Below, in pieces: positions 10,899 to 30,600 of a stretch of 64,000 nt of DNA. The DNA lies in the NCBI RefSeq assembly GCF_008831285.2, contig NC_045150.1, positions 9,188,001 to 9,252,000 of the forward strand, given 5' to 3'. The stretch comes from Nymphaea colorata (taxonomy: Eukaryota > Streptophyta > Magnoliopsida > Nymphaeales > Nymphaeaceae). Under the pieces are notes generated by a model. It saw only the letters and a list, made by a program, of their open reading frames with translations, did not search any database and was not told the DNA's origin. How positions within the stretch are numbered: position 1 is the stretch's first letter; each line of letters starts with the position of its first letter. A program made the translations under genes and the position numbers.

Positions 10899-11942
10899 CT
10901 TACCAATCTCCATGGAAAAACGACCTTTCGCTGCCTTAATTGAAACAAACACTTCATGACAGAGCTACATATAACTAGGTGGTGTGACAGATCGAGATAG
11001 GTGTGAACAGTTATCGACATTAACCCTATAAAAACTCTTTGTTTTCTTAATAGTATTTTAAAGTATTTGCTCATTTGTGTATAGTAACGTCACTTTTTAA
11101 TTAGTGCCAATCTTAGCTTAAAATTTAATTGAAACGCCTGCGTCAGAAAAAATTGCTTTGCCTCGCCATTCAGTTTGTGAGAAAATCGATGTTCCATGAA
11201 GGAAACACAATCGCATCTCTCGACACTGGGAAACCAGTTTTAGCAGCTGTTTGTCGTCCTTGGAAAAATTTTCTGTACGGGTTTTCCTCCGTTGAGACTA
11301 TGGTGTAACAGGAACCATTTTTCTTGACCATTTTCCCCAGTTTTTTCCTCGCCCACTTCAGACAACGGGAAATCGGGTGCAGCACTTGGTTGCAGTATTC
11401 TAGCTTCGCTATTTTTCGAAGTCATCATCCAAACACGAGTTAGGATTTCTCAGCTTCAAATTGTCACCGACCGAATGCTGCTCTTCGGATAAAAAGTTCC
11501 CGCCGAGAAAGAAGGGGGGGAAATGTTCGTAAAAGAAAATTGATGGTTTCTTTCTGAAACTGCGGCTTATCGGCCCACATATTTCCGATTTTCCGTTGTT
11601 CGCAGATTCTTGTTGTCAACTGTTTTGAAGAAGAATCAGCTTGCTGCCGCGGATTCAATTTCTAATCCGGAGATCTCCATTTTCGTTTTTTTTTTTTTCT
11701 TTTTTCCTGATTTTTTTTTCCCTCCCCTCTTCGATCCGGTTATGAACATCCAAGGGCGAACTCTTCTTCTTCGATTTCAACCCTTCAGAAACCCTAAATC
11801 GAGAAAATTGCTCCGTACAGTTTCAGAGAACAAAAAACCTTAGACATTGGACTATAATCTATAATCCCTTTCTGTCCCTTGCCCGCGGGGGATGCTTACC
11901 GGAGACCCGTTTCTGTAGGGTTTTCGGAAAAGCGCCGTCGCC

Positions 11943-14920
11943 ATGAACCGGAAGGTCTTCCAACATCGGCACTCATGGTTCTTCTGCTTTCGGAGGCCTG
12001 CAGTCTCGCTCTTCTGCCTCGCGCTCGGCGTCTTCGGCATCGCTTTCGGTGCGATAGGCGTTTTCCGGCCGATTTCCGGCTACAGGTGCAGGGAGTTCGA
12101 TGTCAGGACTGTCTCGGTGTCTCTGACGACCTCCGGCAACGTCGTTGCTGATCGTGATTCCGGTGGGCAGGTGGTTGGAGGGACGGAAAGGCGGAAAGTT
12201 ATGGGGTTCGTCGGGATCCAGACGGGGTTCGCGTCGGCTGGGAGGCGGAGATCCTTAAGGAAGACGTGGATGCCGGCCGATCGCGAGGGCCTAAAACGGT
12301 AAACTGATATCATTGATCGTGTTGTCAATCTTTTCCTCTCTATTTTATGAGTCGGTTCGAGTTATTCTTCATTTTCCTTTTTTGGCCTGATGGAGAACAA
12401 TCTAGAAATAGACGTATCAAATAAATAAATTGCGTTGCAGTTTCTTTTTTATCCTGCTTGTTGTCTATGATTCGCATCCATTTGTTGGAAAATGGAACCA
12501 ATCAGATGGTTCGTCCATCGCTATTGGAATTACTTTAGTTTTGGTACTTAAGTTTTATCCAGCGCGCATGATTTGCGTCACTTTCCATTTATATGTTTAG
12601 CCCTTTTCCTGATTCTTCTTTTCTAATTGCACGAATTTTCCTTGCAGTTTGGAAGAAGCAACAGGATTGACCTTCAGATTTGTGATTGGAAAAACTAGTG
12701 ATCCAAGGAAAATGTCAGATCTTCGAAAGGAGATAGAAGAATATGACGACTTCATGCTTTTAGATATTGAGGAAGGGTACAACAATCTTCCACATAAAAC
12801 GTAAGAAACCATTGATTTTGGCCTTTGTGGTTCTCCTACTCTATGCTCATCATGCGTCTCTTGTGTGTGTGTTTCTTGTTCCAGGTTGGCCTTCTTCACG
12901 TCTGCTTATGGACTGTATGACGCCGACTTCTATGTAAAAGCTGATGATGATATCTACTTAAGGCCAGGTAATTGGTCCTTGGCATCCAAATTTCGCCTTG
13001 TCACTTCTAAAATCTCACTTCAAAGTTCAAACTGTAGGTTATCTTTTTGGACCATTGAGGTGTTTACTCTCACTGGACCTATATTTTTCATCGACTTTTC
13101 TTCACACACACTTTTTTGGAGCAGAATGCGTCTTATCAAGTAGTTAATCGGAGCATATCCATTTTGTTATAATCTCATTCTAAAACTTTGATAATTTCAG
13201 ATCGCCTGTCAGCCCTTTTGGCAAAGGAACGGTCTCATCCTTTAACTTACCTGGGATGCATGAAGCGAGGTTCAGTTTTCACTGATCCAAAACTCAAATG
13301 GTAGAATTTCTTCCTGTTTTGTCCAACATCTGTGCAGTTATTCCTTATTATGGTTGTCACTAGTGTATTTTTGGACACATATTTCTGTTAGAGCATTAAA
13401 CTGTATCATCCGTATTCCAACTTGAAGTCTTTCTCGAGTCCTTGACTAAATGAAGTTTACGTGGAATGCGAGCAGGTATGAACCTTTATCGCATTTGCTT
13501 GGTTCAGAGTATTTTCTTCATGCTTACGGTCCTATATATGCTCTCTCTGCTAAGGTCGTCGCCAACTTGGTAGCTCTGCCAAACAATAGGTATGTACGTT
13601 CCAGACTCATTTACGTGCTCCTTGCAAGGTTGTATCTGCAGATAGATGAAACCTAGTATGCCTGTACTAGTTATTTTTCAGTTTGATTGTTCCTCGTCCA
13701 ATGCGCCTGTTTTTGCTTTGTGTTTTACTTCTGAGAAGTCTGTCATTAAATTTTATGTGAGATTGGTGGTTGTGTTGTCCATTTTGAAATATGAAGTCGG
13801 CAGGGGGTGGTTTGGGTTGTTTTGTTTGGGGGGTGTTGGTTGTGGGTGTGTGGGGGGCTAAGGTGTGGTTGGTGGGAGTATAAGTTTTAGATAATGGCAG
13901 ATATGGAAACCGAGGACATCTATAGATCAGTTAATAAATGGAACTTGAAAATTGAAGCAGAAAATTAGATTCTTTTCTTAGATTTTGTCTTCGTGGAAGA
14001 AACTTGAGGGGGACCTCGACACCTCATTCTCTTTAGTTCAAATTCTTCTGTTGCTCCTCTAGAGCATTGTTACGTGTCTCCTTATTGCCCCGTACCTATT
14101 ACGAATCTAAAATTTTCTTCCTCTGCCCTCAGTTTGCGGATGTTCAGCAATGAAGATGTCACCGTTGGTGCATGGATGCTTGCAATGAACGTCAACCATG
14201 AGCACAATATGGCATTATGTCAGACAACTTGCTCATCTTCCTCAATTGCTGTTTGGGATCTTCCAAAGTGTTCAGGTTAGCATTGTTACTTGATTTCTTT
14301 TTCAATGCAACTATTAAAGCACCTCTCGTAGAGAAAAGGAAAGAAAGAAATGAACTGAAAAGTAATTGTTTTTAATCAGATCCCTGTGCGTTGATGATTA
14401 TTCTGTACCTACTAGAATCATCCAAAAAATCTTTCAACTTTAATCCGGTATACAAAAGGTTACTTTTTTATGAACACCAGAGACCTTCTGTGAATGTCAA
14501 AAACTCGGCGATAATTCAGAAGAGGACGAGTGCATCTCCAATTATTTTGCGTGCTTTGTGCTGTCCTTGAAGATGATAAGCAGATTGAATCCTTCATCTG
14601 TTGGTCAGGTTAAAAGATTATTGTTTTCATAGTTGGATACTTCACAAGTTGGCAAATTTGATCCTCTCATTTTTGAGGTACTTAGAAGCGTCATGATGTT
14701 AATACGGGCCTTCTATTGAAGGGGTCTTCTTGCTGGGGCCTTAATCGAAGTTCCAGTTGGAACTGTCTTATGATTACTTTGATTCCATATTTTCCCCCAA
14801 GCCTTTGACAATAGATTTTGGATATAATTTTTTTTTCATACAGGGCTCTGCAGTCCAGAAGAACAGCTACTAGCGCTACATCAGATGGACATTTGTTCAG
14901 GAGCTCAAACTGCTCGCTAG
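11943..14920 (+). CDS. GT31 beta-1,3-galactosyltransferase (B3GALT12/13/14 group)
   Basis: A Golgi type II membrane enzyme that adds galactose from UDP-galactose, probably to cell-wall glycoproteins such as arabinogalactan proteins. Exons: 11943-12298, 12648-12800, 12885-12967, 13201-13300, 13476-13589, 14133-14275, 14844-14920. All junctions are GT-AG and in phase, giving 341 residues. Residues 21-41 form a signal anchor after a basic N-terminus. The catalytic domain starts at about residue 95 and keeps the [19 protein letters not shown] block, the metal/UDP-binding DDD at residues 190-192 ([10 protein letters not shown]), the [12 protein letters not shown] block and the [15 protein letters not shown] block. 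The C-terminal GLC-PE segment also matches the plant subgroup. The length equals the family norm. The start is the only ATG placing the anchor correctly. The exact paralogue number and acceptor are not resolved. Confidence 0.93.
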
Positions 14921-15880
14921 CTCCAACATCTTGACGGGAGTAGTAATTGAGCTTACACCACAGGAATCTCTTGGCCCGCGAGATGAGTTCAACGCCATCC
15001 GATATGCCATTCATCCATATAACAAACGGTATGGAATTTATTCATAGATTTCCAGAGCCTGCATTTATGATATTTTGCTGCCCAGGGGCAAAATCCTTGT
15101 TAGCAATTTGCCGCTAGCGATAAAAGTCCTTGCCAAGAGACGCAACAGCATTGACAGTTTTGGTACCATTCTATTTTGTTCCCACTGTTATACAATTAAC
15201 TGGACTGCTTGGTCCTCTAGATGGGGCTACTGATTGTAACCAGGATGCCGAATGCAAAAAATTTTTATTATTTGTTTAATTTTCTGTAATAGAATTGTTT
15301 TACCACAATACGGTATAGATGTACTTACTTGCCCGGGTTTTGCTACCTATACTCTAGCTATTCTTTGTAGGTTTGCAAATTAAGCATCTGTAATCCATAT
15401 TAGTCATTTTTTAGATACAATGGATGGGGTTCACCTTACCCAAAGGACCAAGGATCAATATTAGTTTACATTTTTTTTAATGTATGAAATCTAATGTGCA
15501 CGACTTATTTCGATTGTTAAAATCTTTTGACATGAAAAATACTTCTGGAGTTGATCATCTGCCTTTTCATTTAAAGGAGGGTCTTAATGAAGTTCTGAGG
15601 AGCTCAAGAAACCAATGCGTACCCTCTCCCACTAGGGCTGGTTAACAAGCTTTGACGTGTTTGAAAAAAAGCTAAGTATGATCAGTGAACTGATCGCCCA
15701 CTGAATACTGAATGATCTTATGAAATAATATTATTAGAGCACACTAACACTAACCAGTTTAACACTCGCCGCGTGTTCTTTCCCAAAGCTCAAAATGTTA
15801 AAATCTAGACCGGGTGTGACTTTCCTCATACAGGTAAGAAGCACAGACAGACAAACTAACAATCCAATAAGGACAATTTT
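14921..15880. other. convergent intergenic region, no gene seen
   Basis: This is the shared 3' flank of the galactosyltransferase (+) and KARI (-) genes and should include both 3' UTRs. Nothing beyond AT-rich unique sequence was noticed. Confidence 0.6.
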
Positions 15881-22843
<6,963 letters not shown>

Positions 22844-22897
22844 GGCTGCTGACTACAGACGGAGGAAGAGAGGCGGAGGAGGATAGGTTTTAGGTGC

Positions 22898-22905
22898 TTA
22901 TATAC
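22898..22905 (-). promoter_or_regulatory. TATA box of KARI
   Basis: Read on the minus strand this is TATATAAG, a strong plant TATA box, 55 bp upstream of the KARI ATG (22843-22841). Transcription would start at about 22865-22875, leaving a leader of only 20-30 nt. Confidence 0.65.
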
Positions 22906-24618
22906 GAAGGAAAAACCCCACTCCCGTTTTTTAACCTGGTTTTGATTGTCCCACACTCCCACTCTCTTGTCTCTGGTCCCTCACCAGACAAAAGAAGAAT
23001 TGTTCACTCATGCTATCGGAAATGCAAATTTTTTTTCTTGTTTAAGTTCCGCGAGTATGAATATGTTAGAAATAGGTGGGGTATATGGAAAAACGAATTA
23101 TTAGAAAAAGGAAAAAGCTTAGTTGGTCCTCATGAACAATGAATTAAAACATTTTGGCTTCCGTTCTGGGCTTCAGGCTGTCGAGTCTTAGGCCAGCCCG
23201 CTTGGCCAGATGCCCAACTGTCGAGTCTTAGGCTAGCCCGCTTGGCCAGATGCCCAACCTTGCCCTACCAGAAGGGGGAAGAAGGGAAGAATGAGAGCTT
23301 TAATCCTTTTTTGAGCGGCTTCTGAAAAAAACGAAGCTCCATCATTTTATGGGAATGAATGCAAATGGTGTTGGGCTTAGTAGGGCACATGACACGTCTT
23401 AACGGTCAGAAGAGCATTCGCAGTTCAATTCCCGCAAGCGTCGTCACTGCTTACGGCAGTAAAATTAAACACAACTCTTGACTACCGAGATGATGAAGAC
23501 TGACCTTCCGTCTACATTTGGGTGTAGGACTGGAATTTTTATTGTTGACTTTCATCCTTTAAAAGGAGAAGGAAACAGAAGCCTACAGTGTTGTTTCCCC
23601 TTACAATATGACCTAATCATGCTGGCGTTTCCAGATAAACTTTAAAATGTGACACGATCACCACTAAAACAGTAAGCATCGAGACGGCCATCACTTGCAT
23701 TGAGAACAGTCGAACAAGACCAACAGTCCTCTCAATTTGGGGGTGAACCAGCCAATGAGAATTGAATTGGTAGATTGCAGATTTGATGCACCTCTCTCCC
23801 CCTTGGGTCCAAGGTGCCAGATGTCAAAAGCCAGTGTAATCAGTAAATATCTTCAATTTTCCATTTTCTACCCCTTTTGCAGTTTTAACTCTATTTCATA
23901 GATGTGAGTATGTTGCCACTTCTCATACTGTGTGTTCCATGTTTGTCCTGATACCGTCACTTGTCACAATAAAAAAATTGGTCATAATTGCTGTTACTTT
24001 CTGCAAAGGTGCTTTAAAAGAGTATATAAGGTAGCATGCAGATAAGCCCTTGGTTACTTTTGGCATTGAAAAAATAACCTTCAAACCTTGGGCTATGAGA
24101 GCCATAGACACTTTCTTGGATAACACTATCAAATTTTGAACCAGAAACTGTACTTCGCAATGAGAAGCATGGAAACAAGAACTGTTGCTTATCGGATGAA
24201 GAGTCTGTGTTGAGCATGAATTATACAGGCCATTTCCATTGATACAATGGGGGAAAGAATTCGACATCATCTCCAAGATAAATATAAAAATTGGAAAAAG
24301 GAAGACAAAAAGCCTAGGCTCAGCAAAATCTGTAAAGAGAAAACAAAATTGCAGGAGTGTGCAAGAGGACACGCATGTCCACCTTCTCTGCAAAAGAAAA
24401 ATTGAAAAAAAAAAATTACAGCGTCTATGGAAAATTAGGCAGACGTACGCCTAACGTCAACCAAGGGGAAATAGAAAATTAGTCAGGAAAAGTAGCGACA
24501 CTGGCTTGACCTGCCGAACACAAATTCCTCCCCTTGGAGTGGCTTGTCTGCCGTCTAAATCTCTGTATAGAAGCTAAACGGCTTTCTCCATGAACTTGTA
24601 CAATAAAGACCGTTCAAA
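22906..24618. other. intergenic region between clathrin 3' end and KARI promoter
   Basis: No gene seen. It holds a 40-bp tandem duplication at 23179-23258. The part near 24500-24618 is the likely 3' UTR of the clathrin heavy chain gene (minus strand). Confidence 0.55.
23179..23258. repeat. two tandem copies of a 40-bp unit
   Basis: Unit CTGTCGAGTCTTAGG-C-AGCCCGCTTGG-CCAGATGCCCAA occurs twice head to tail, with a single mismatch in the GGCCAGCC/GGCTAGCC segment. Confidence 0.95.
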
Positions 24619-27600
24619 TCAGTATCCACCCATAGGTGGCATTCCAAATGCTGGCATGGGCGGCATACCCATGCCACCAGGAATGCTACCCATTGATGGC
24701 ATGGCAGGCGGCGGAGGCTGGAATCCTCCACCCATACCAGCCATAGGTGGAGCAGGCAACGCAAGTGGGAGAAGCTGTGCATACATGTTCTGCAAAAAAG
24801 ACAGCCGTAAGATAATCTCAATTTGATGGTGGAAACCAACAAGTTTCCTCTGAAAAAATAAGATCTCCAAATCAAAGTCGAGTTTCCAAAGGCAGAGTCA
24901 AAGACAGTCCATTGACCACTCCTTGATCAGCCTGGAACAAACTGAGCCAATTGTAAATAATAGGATTCCAGCATTTCCAGTATGTAAACAGGTTAATATT
25001 TCAAAGGTTCAGCAGCATGGGAAAAGGGAGTCCACATCTATGTCTGCAATAGCACACAAGGAACAGTAGCTCGAATGTAAGTCATGCATCACTTACCTGC
25101 TGGGCAACCGTATCCTTCTCTTCTTTTTCTTTGCTTTTCACTTCTTCCAGTGCTTCCAGCTTGTCCTTCACAAGCTCATCTACCTTGGTAGTGTACTCAC
25201 GAATGAACTGCAGTTCACAAAGCATAGCATGAAGGGGGCCCAAAGAAACGATGCAAAGGTTAACTCAAAAGGAACAACAAATGCTTACCTGTAGAAGATA
25301 TGGGAATGTGAAATCAATCATGTTGTTCATCCAGGCAAGCTCAAGAGCAACATCAGGCCGAATCAAGTCATAACATATAAATAAGCATGAAGCGAAACAC
25401 TCTTTCTTTCCCTGTAGATTAAATGCTCATATCACATTTTTTTGTGAAAACAAATGGCAAATGAAATATAGAACAATGTGGATCTACTTCAACTAGGTGG
25501 CATGCATACTTTACCAAGACAAGTTAACACCAATCCCATGACACGGCGAAGGAACACAACAATTGCTAAATTTAATAAAGTAGCACGGAGTCAGAGAAAT
25601 TTAAAAATCATCGCCAGAGGTAGGAGGCCAAAAGGAAGTTTGAGCCAGGCTGGAGTTTAGACAGGCAGTAGGTTTCCAGGTCCTAATGCAAGTTCCTCCC
25701 AATTAACACAGATCACACTAAGGTCAGCATATAATGTTCCTTTCCTAAGTACCTTTTCAATGAAGTAACTAAGCAATTCTTCAGCCAGTTCACGGCTCCC
25801 AGACTGAGAACATGTCTCCATGGCATCTTTGTAGAGATTGTCCTTCTTCGATAAGGCAACTGACTGCTGCCATCTGCCAGCCTTTTTATATATGTATGCT
25901 GCAACCCTCCGCATCTCGAGAAGCTCATGCTTCTCAATCTGTTCATAGACATGATGAATGAACAACAGGAGAAAGCAAGAAAATAGACCCAATGATGACG
26001 ATAAAAAAGAACATTAACCTTCAGAGCAAGGCCAATTTGGTCAAAGTTATCATGCATATCAATGGATTCACGTAATCTTTCATAGTCCTCCTCTTCGACA
26101 TAGATTTCGTTAAGAGCTTCATTTACTGCAGCAACATTGTTGCTTTGTACAGCAACCATGTATGGTTTAACAAGATGCAAGTGTCCTGCCTGTCAGCACC
26201 ACCACAGTTTGACATGCATCAAAGTTCAATTCCAGAGTAAATCGGGATTGCACAAAAGGATGCATCTAATGACATATAAGAAATGCAAGTGCTTGAAAGA
26301 ATATAAATATATCTTGAGACACACAAAAATGAAAACCTTTCATACAAAACCAATTGGTCAAGCTTACTTGGACCACCTTAAGACAATTCAATTAAAGGCT
26401 TTTTAGGCAAATCTTGTGTGTACCTTAAAAGGATCTTTGTTATCACATTTAACCAAGTTTAAAACAAGTAAAGAACTAAGGGAGAGACATTTCCAAATGA
26501 CACACCATTGATTTTCTTTCAAGGAATCGAGGATAAAGCATAAGCATGTAAGGCATGACTTTTGTTGCCCAGTGACCCAACTAGCCAAGAACACACCAAG
26601 AACCAACCCCACTAGGTGGTATTCACAAGAAAGACAGGCACTCGGCTCTTAGGCAACTTAACCAAGATTCAAATGCAAGCCTGAAAATATGACCATCTAA
26701 TCTGAGACCAAGTGAAAATCTGAAAGCCTGAGAATGGCTGGCCATGAAATGCTATCTACTTATTGTATTTCCATAAGCTCACTTGACCAAGTCTCGTTTA
26801 TCCCCGCCTCACAATCTAGACCTCCCACAACCAAAGTTAGCACCCAAAGTAACAGAACAGAGCTAAATGGTACCTTTCGCATTATGTCAACAACACGGGT
26901 ATGATCCACCTTAAGAGCAAGGACATGGAGAAGATCATTTATTAGGTCAGGATGCTGTTGTAAGTAAAAGTGCACTGCCTTGTAGTACAGCTCCACATTA
27001 GCCACCTTGACAGCCACATCCTTAAATTGCATATGGTCCCAAGCTTCAGCTGAATGATTCATAATAGTTGCAGCAGCATTGTCAAATTCATCATATTGGA
27101 TATACAAGTAAGTGAGTTCTTTCCAGTGTTGTTGCTCATCACACACACGGATAAGCTTTGGAATATTAAGACGCGTGGAGAATAGTTTAATGTGCTCCAT
27201 AAGTTTATCTGGACGGTATCTGGCATATAAAATGCCTAATTCTGTGAAGATTCCCATATGTGCCCGCTCCAAACCAAGACCACTCTCCATAAGGCTGATA
27301 AGCTCATCAAAGCACCCTCTGTCTTGATAGTATTCACTCACTTCTTCCAAATCATCGACCTGAGTATGTTCATGTGACAGATAAAAACCAGAGTGATTAG
27401 TGCAATTATCTATAAACATATGCAAGGACAGTAAAACTAATGAAACTGACCATTGTTTTTTTTTTTCTTTTAAACCCCTCCCCTCCCTCCTTCCCCATCC
27501 CCAACCCATAAAAGAGGAAAAAAAAAAACTGATTACCTGTATAATAATGTTCAGACCACATATTTGAGCCAAGCGGAACTCCTCAGCATCAACACAAGCA

Positions 27601-30600
27601 AAACAAACCTCCTTCCAAGTCTTTGAACTGTTAGCCTTGCGAGCTGCATCAACAGCACCTTGGAACTGCCTCAACTTTACAAGAGTACTGGCAAGTTTTC
27701 CCCAGTTCGAAATAAACGAGAATATGATCTTAGCAGCTTCATATAAAGCTTCATCATATAGGCGATCACCCACAGTTTGGAGATTAGCAACGTTTGGTGC
27801 AAGAATGAATTCTTCAATCTCTCCCAGCCTGTCAATCTTTGCATAAGCATATATGAGTTCACCATCCACCTTCGGCTCTTTGGCCTTTTGCCTCACCATG
27901 AGAAGGTACTTGACAAGATCATGGTAAGCATTCACTTCCTCCGCTGCCCTAATCACATCCAGGAACTCAGTAGCATCTTCAGCACGTATAAATGACTCAA
28001 TGGCATCACTGACAAGTCCCTCCCTGAGTTGAGCTTTAGCTACTTGGCTCCAAACAGCTTCCTCATCAACACGAAGAGCAAACTCAACTGCACGTTCTAT
28101 GTTTCGAATATTATCCAGCAGTACATTCACTGCCTGTATATTCAGGCTAAATTTCTTAAAGATAGCAAAGGCTTCTTCATATAGCTCTGCTTCAACAGCA
28201 AGCTCACCAACAGCAGGCCCATCAAAATTCTCCAAGCGGTTAACATAGTCCATAACACGGGATTTATCAGCCCTAATAGCTGTAAGGATCAACAAGTTCT
28301 GCAGATTGGAGTTTCCACTAAATGCAGAATTCTGGAGAACTATCTTCTCAAGAAGCTCAATAAGCTCATGTGGAAGGTCCGCAGTCATAAATGCTTTTAC
28401 TGCTGCAGATACTTGCTCTGGACTCTTGCTCTCTGGTAAAGCAGTTGACACTACTTGATCAATAAGCTGGCGCCTGTACTCATTCTCAGGGTTAAGAACT
28501 TTATCCCATAGCTCCGGTTCCATTCTCTCCACAACATATCTAGGTTAGAGATACAAGTATCGACAGAACAAATCAGAAAAAAGTGGGGATTTTATGTATA
28601 AAGACCAAAGCAAGAGTAGAATTTGATGGAGGTGTATTTACATACCTTGCCTGCAGCTTGAAAAGGGAATTCTTGTTGGTAACATTGATAAGCTCACCAT
28701 CACATTGACCACGTCTATATGCAACAACAGCAAGAGTTGGATCCCTCTTTTCACAGTATTTACCAACAACACGTGAATCATAGTAGGGATTAGTAGTCAG
28801 GAAGTGCTCTGGATTGTTGTTGCTGTCGATAATGATCTTCCCAAGAGCATTATGCACATGAACATCCTGGCTGCCTTCATTTACTAGATGCTCTAAGAAC
28901 TGTGAAAGTAAACGGAGGCGGTTTCTATGATAAGAGAAAAAAACAGAGAAATTATTAGCACCGTTATAATGAAGATGGATGTAGGGATTTTTAAGCCACA
29001 CAAACAGAGGCATATGGCATCATTCAAATGCAGACATTCAAACATAGAGAGAGGGGCAGGGGAGAAAGGGAGAAGGATTACCTCTTCTCACACTCATCTA
29101 CAAGTGGCTCAACAGGAAGAAGAGAACGAACAGAGAGAATAAGGCCTTTGATGAAATCTTCAGGACACTCATCATCTAAAAGCTGGCCAACAACTAAAGG
29201 AGCATTCCCAGGATTGACCTGTGAAGCACATGCATAGTTAGTACGCCATAACTGAAACTTATATGCAACAGTACGTGCCAACCAAAAACAAGGCTATGTA
29301 TAATACTCCAGAGTCCAGAGAGACTCTAATAGCAGGGCTGGAAGGCAAGCATTTGGTAAGTAGCCACATGTTGGTTCATTCACTGGAACATTCAAGCTGG
29401 ACAATGGCCTTATCTATAAAGCTTGAATTCAGCCCCAAATGCCGACAGAGAGTTATATGAAATCCACAGAATTCTATAATGCCAATCATTTATGTAGGCA
29501 AAGCAAGACATCTGATCATCAAAACCTACAATGCGGGACTCCTCCAGAGCATGTTTTCAATCCTGTCAACAACCAAATCTAGTAAACTCTTGAAGGATAA
29601 CATCATCATATGTTTCCCAGGGGACAGATTTATTGGAAAATAATAGTACAGGTTTGATCATCAGAGCCTACAATAAGGAAACTCCTTCAAAGCCTGCTTT
29701 CAATCCCGGCAACAACCAAATCTAGTAAACTCTTGAAGGATAACTAGTAAACTCTTGAAAGATAACCTCATCATATGTTCTCCAGGGGGCATATTTATTG
29801 GAAAAAGTAGTCTAGAATACACATGGGACTGTCCCCATTTGACCACGTTAATACCTGTGAATGCATGTATGTGTATCAAGAGGATCTCATGTCACCCAGT
29901 GGTCGAAATGAAGTACCACTTGGAGAGGAGATTGTGTTGCCCGGTGGTTGATATGAAGCACCACCAGGGACCACGATATCTCAGGTTTGCTTTATTATCT
30001 TGCCGATAGAACATCAGCCAGGACTTATGTGGTCCTGGTGGTGTTTCACCTTAAACAAGTTCACTCATGGCCTCACGAGGTGACATGAACTACACAGCAT
30101 ATGTTCATATTAGTTCTTCCCTTTATTGCCGCCAGTTTATCACTTCAAAAAATTGAAATAAATAGTAATAGTTCAATTTTTCAGCAGCATTAGTTTATTT
30201 TCTGATACCTAATCTATCCCACTAATGCATCCACCAGAACAAAGCACGCTAACACTTCATCTTGCATTGATAATTTACACCAGCAGCAGCATAATGTAGA
30301 AAACAAAAAGGGCCATTCCCATAAACCATAATGAATTAATTTAAAGGAGATACACAAACACATCAATATACCAAAGAAATACGGTAAATCTATTAGCAGC
30401 AACTGTTAAAAGATTGTATCCCACAAACAAGTTATTTATAGACATGAATAAACATGTTAAAAAGCAGGTAGAAAGCATCAAGCACAAGCTAAGCACACTT
30501 ACTTTCTGCACATAACCTTCAATATACCGCAGCATGTTGTTAGTGTACAGGTAGTGAGTCAGATCAGGCACAAAACCAAATCGATCGCAGACATTTATTA

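Larger units (their letters stand above)
6061..11942. other. intergenic region with MITE-like elements, no gene seen
   Basis: Between the divergent LPAT and galactosyltransferase genes I find no frame with recognisable protein character. It contains a poly-purine MITE-like element near 7692-7893, a TTA-flanked MITE at 8259-8607, a (GA) patch at 9139-9152, and a TIR element with internal minisatellite at 10180-10898. The last 250 bp before the galactosyltransferase start (about 11680-11730) are pyrimidine-rich with T-runs and probably include its 5' UTR. Confidence 0.6.

Noticed and set aside
24590-24826. Plus-strand frame rich in Gly/Pro/Met opposite the clathrin 3' end
   Set aside because: It is the antisense shadow of the repetitive clathrin C-terminal tail.
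26760-28532. A 590-codon open frame on the minus strand, as one protein
   Set aside because: It is two clathrin exons joined by a stop-free intron and run into the next intron; its first and last residues do not match clathrin. The spliced model is used instead.
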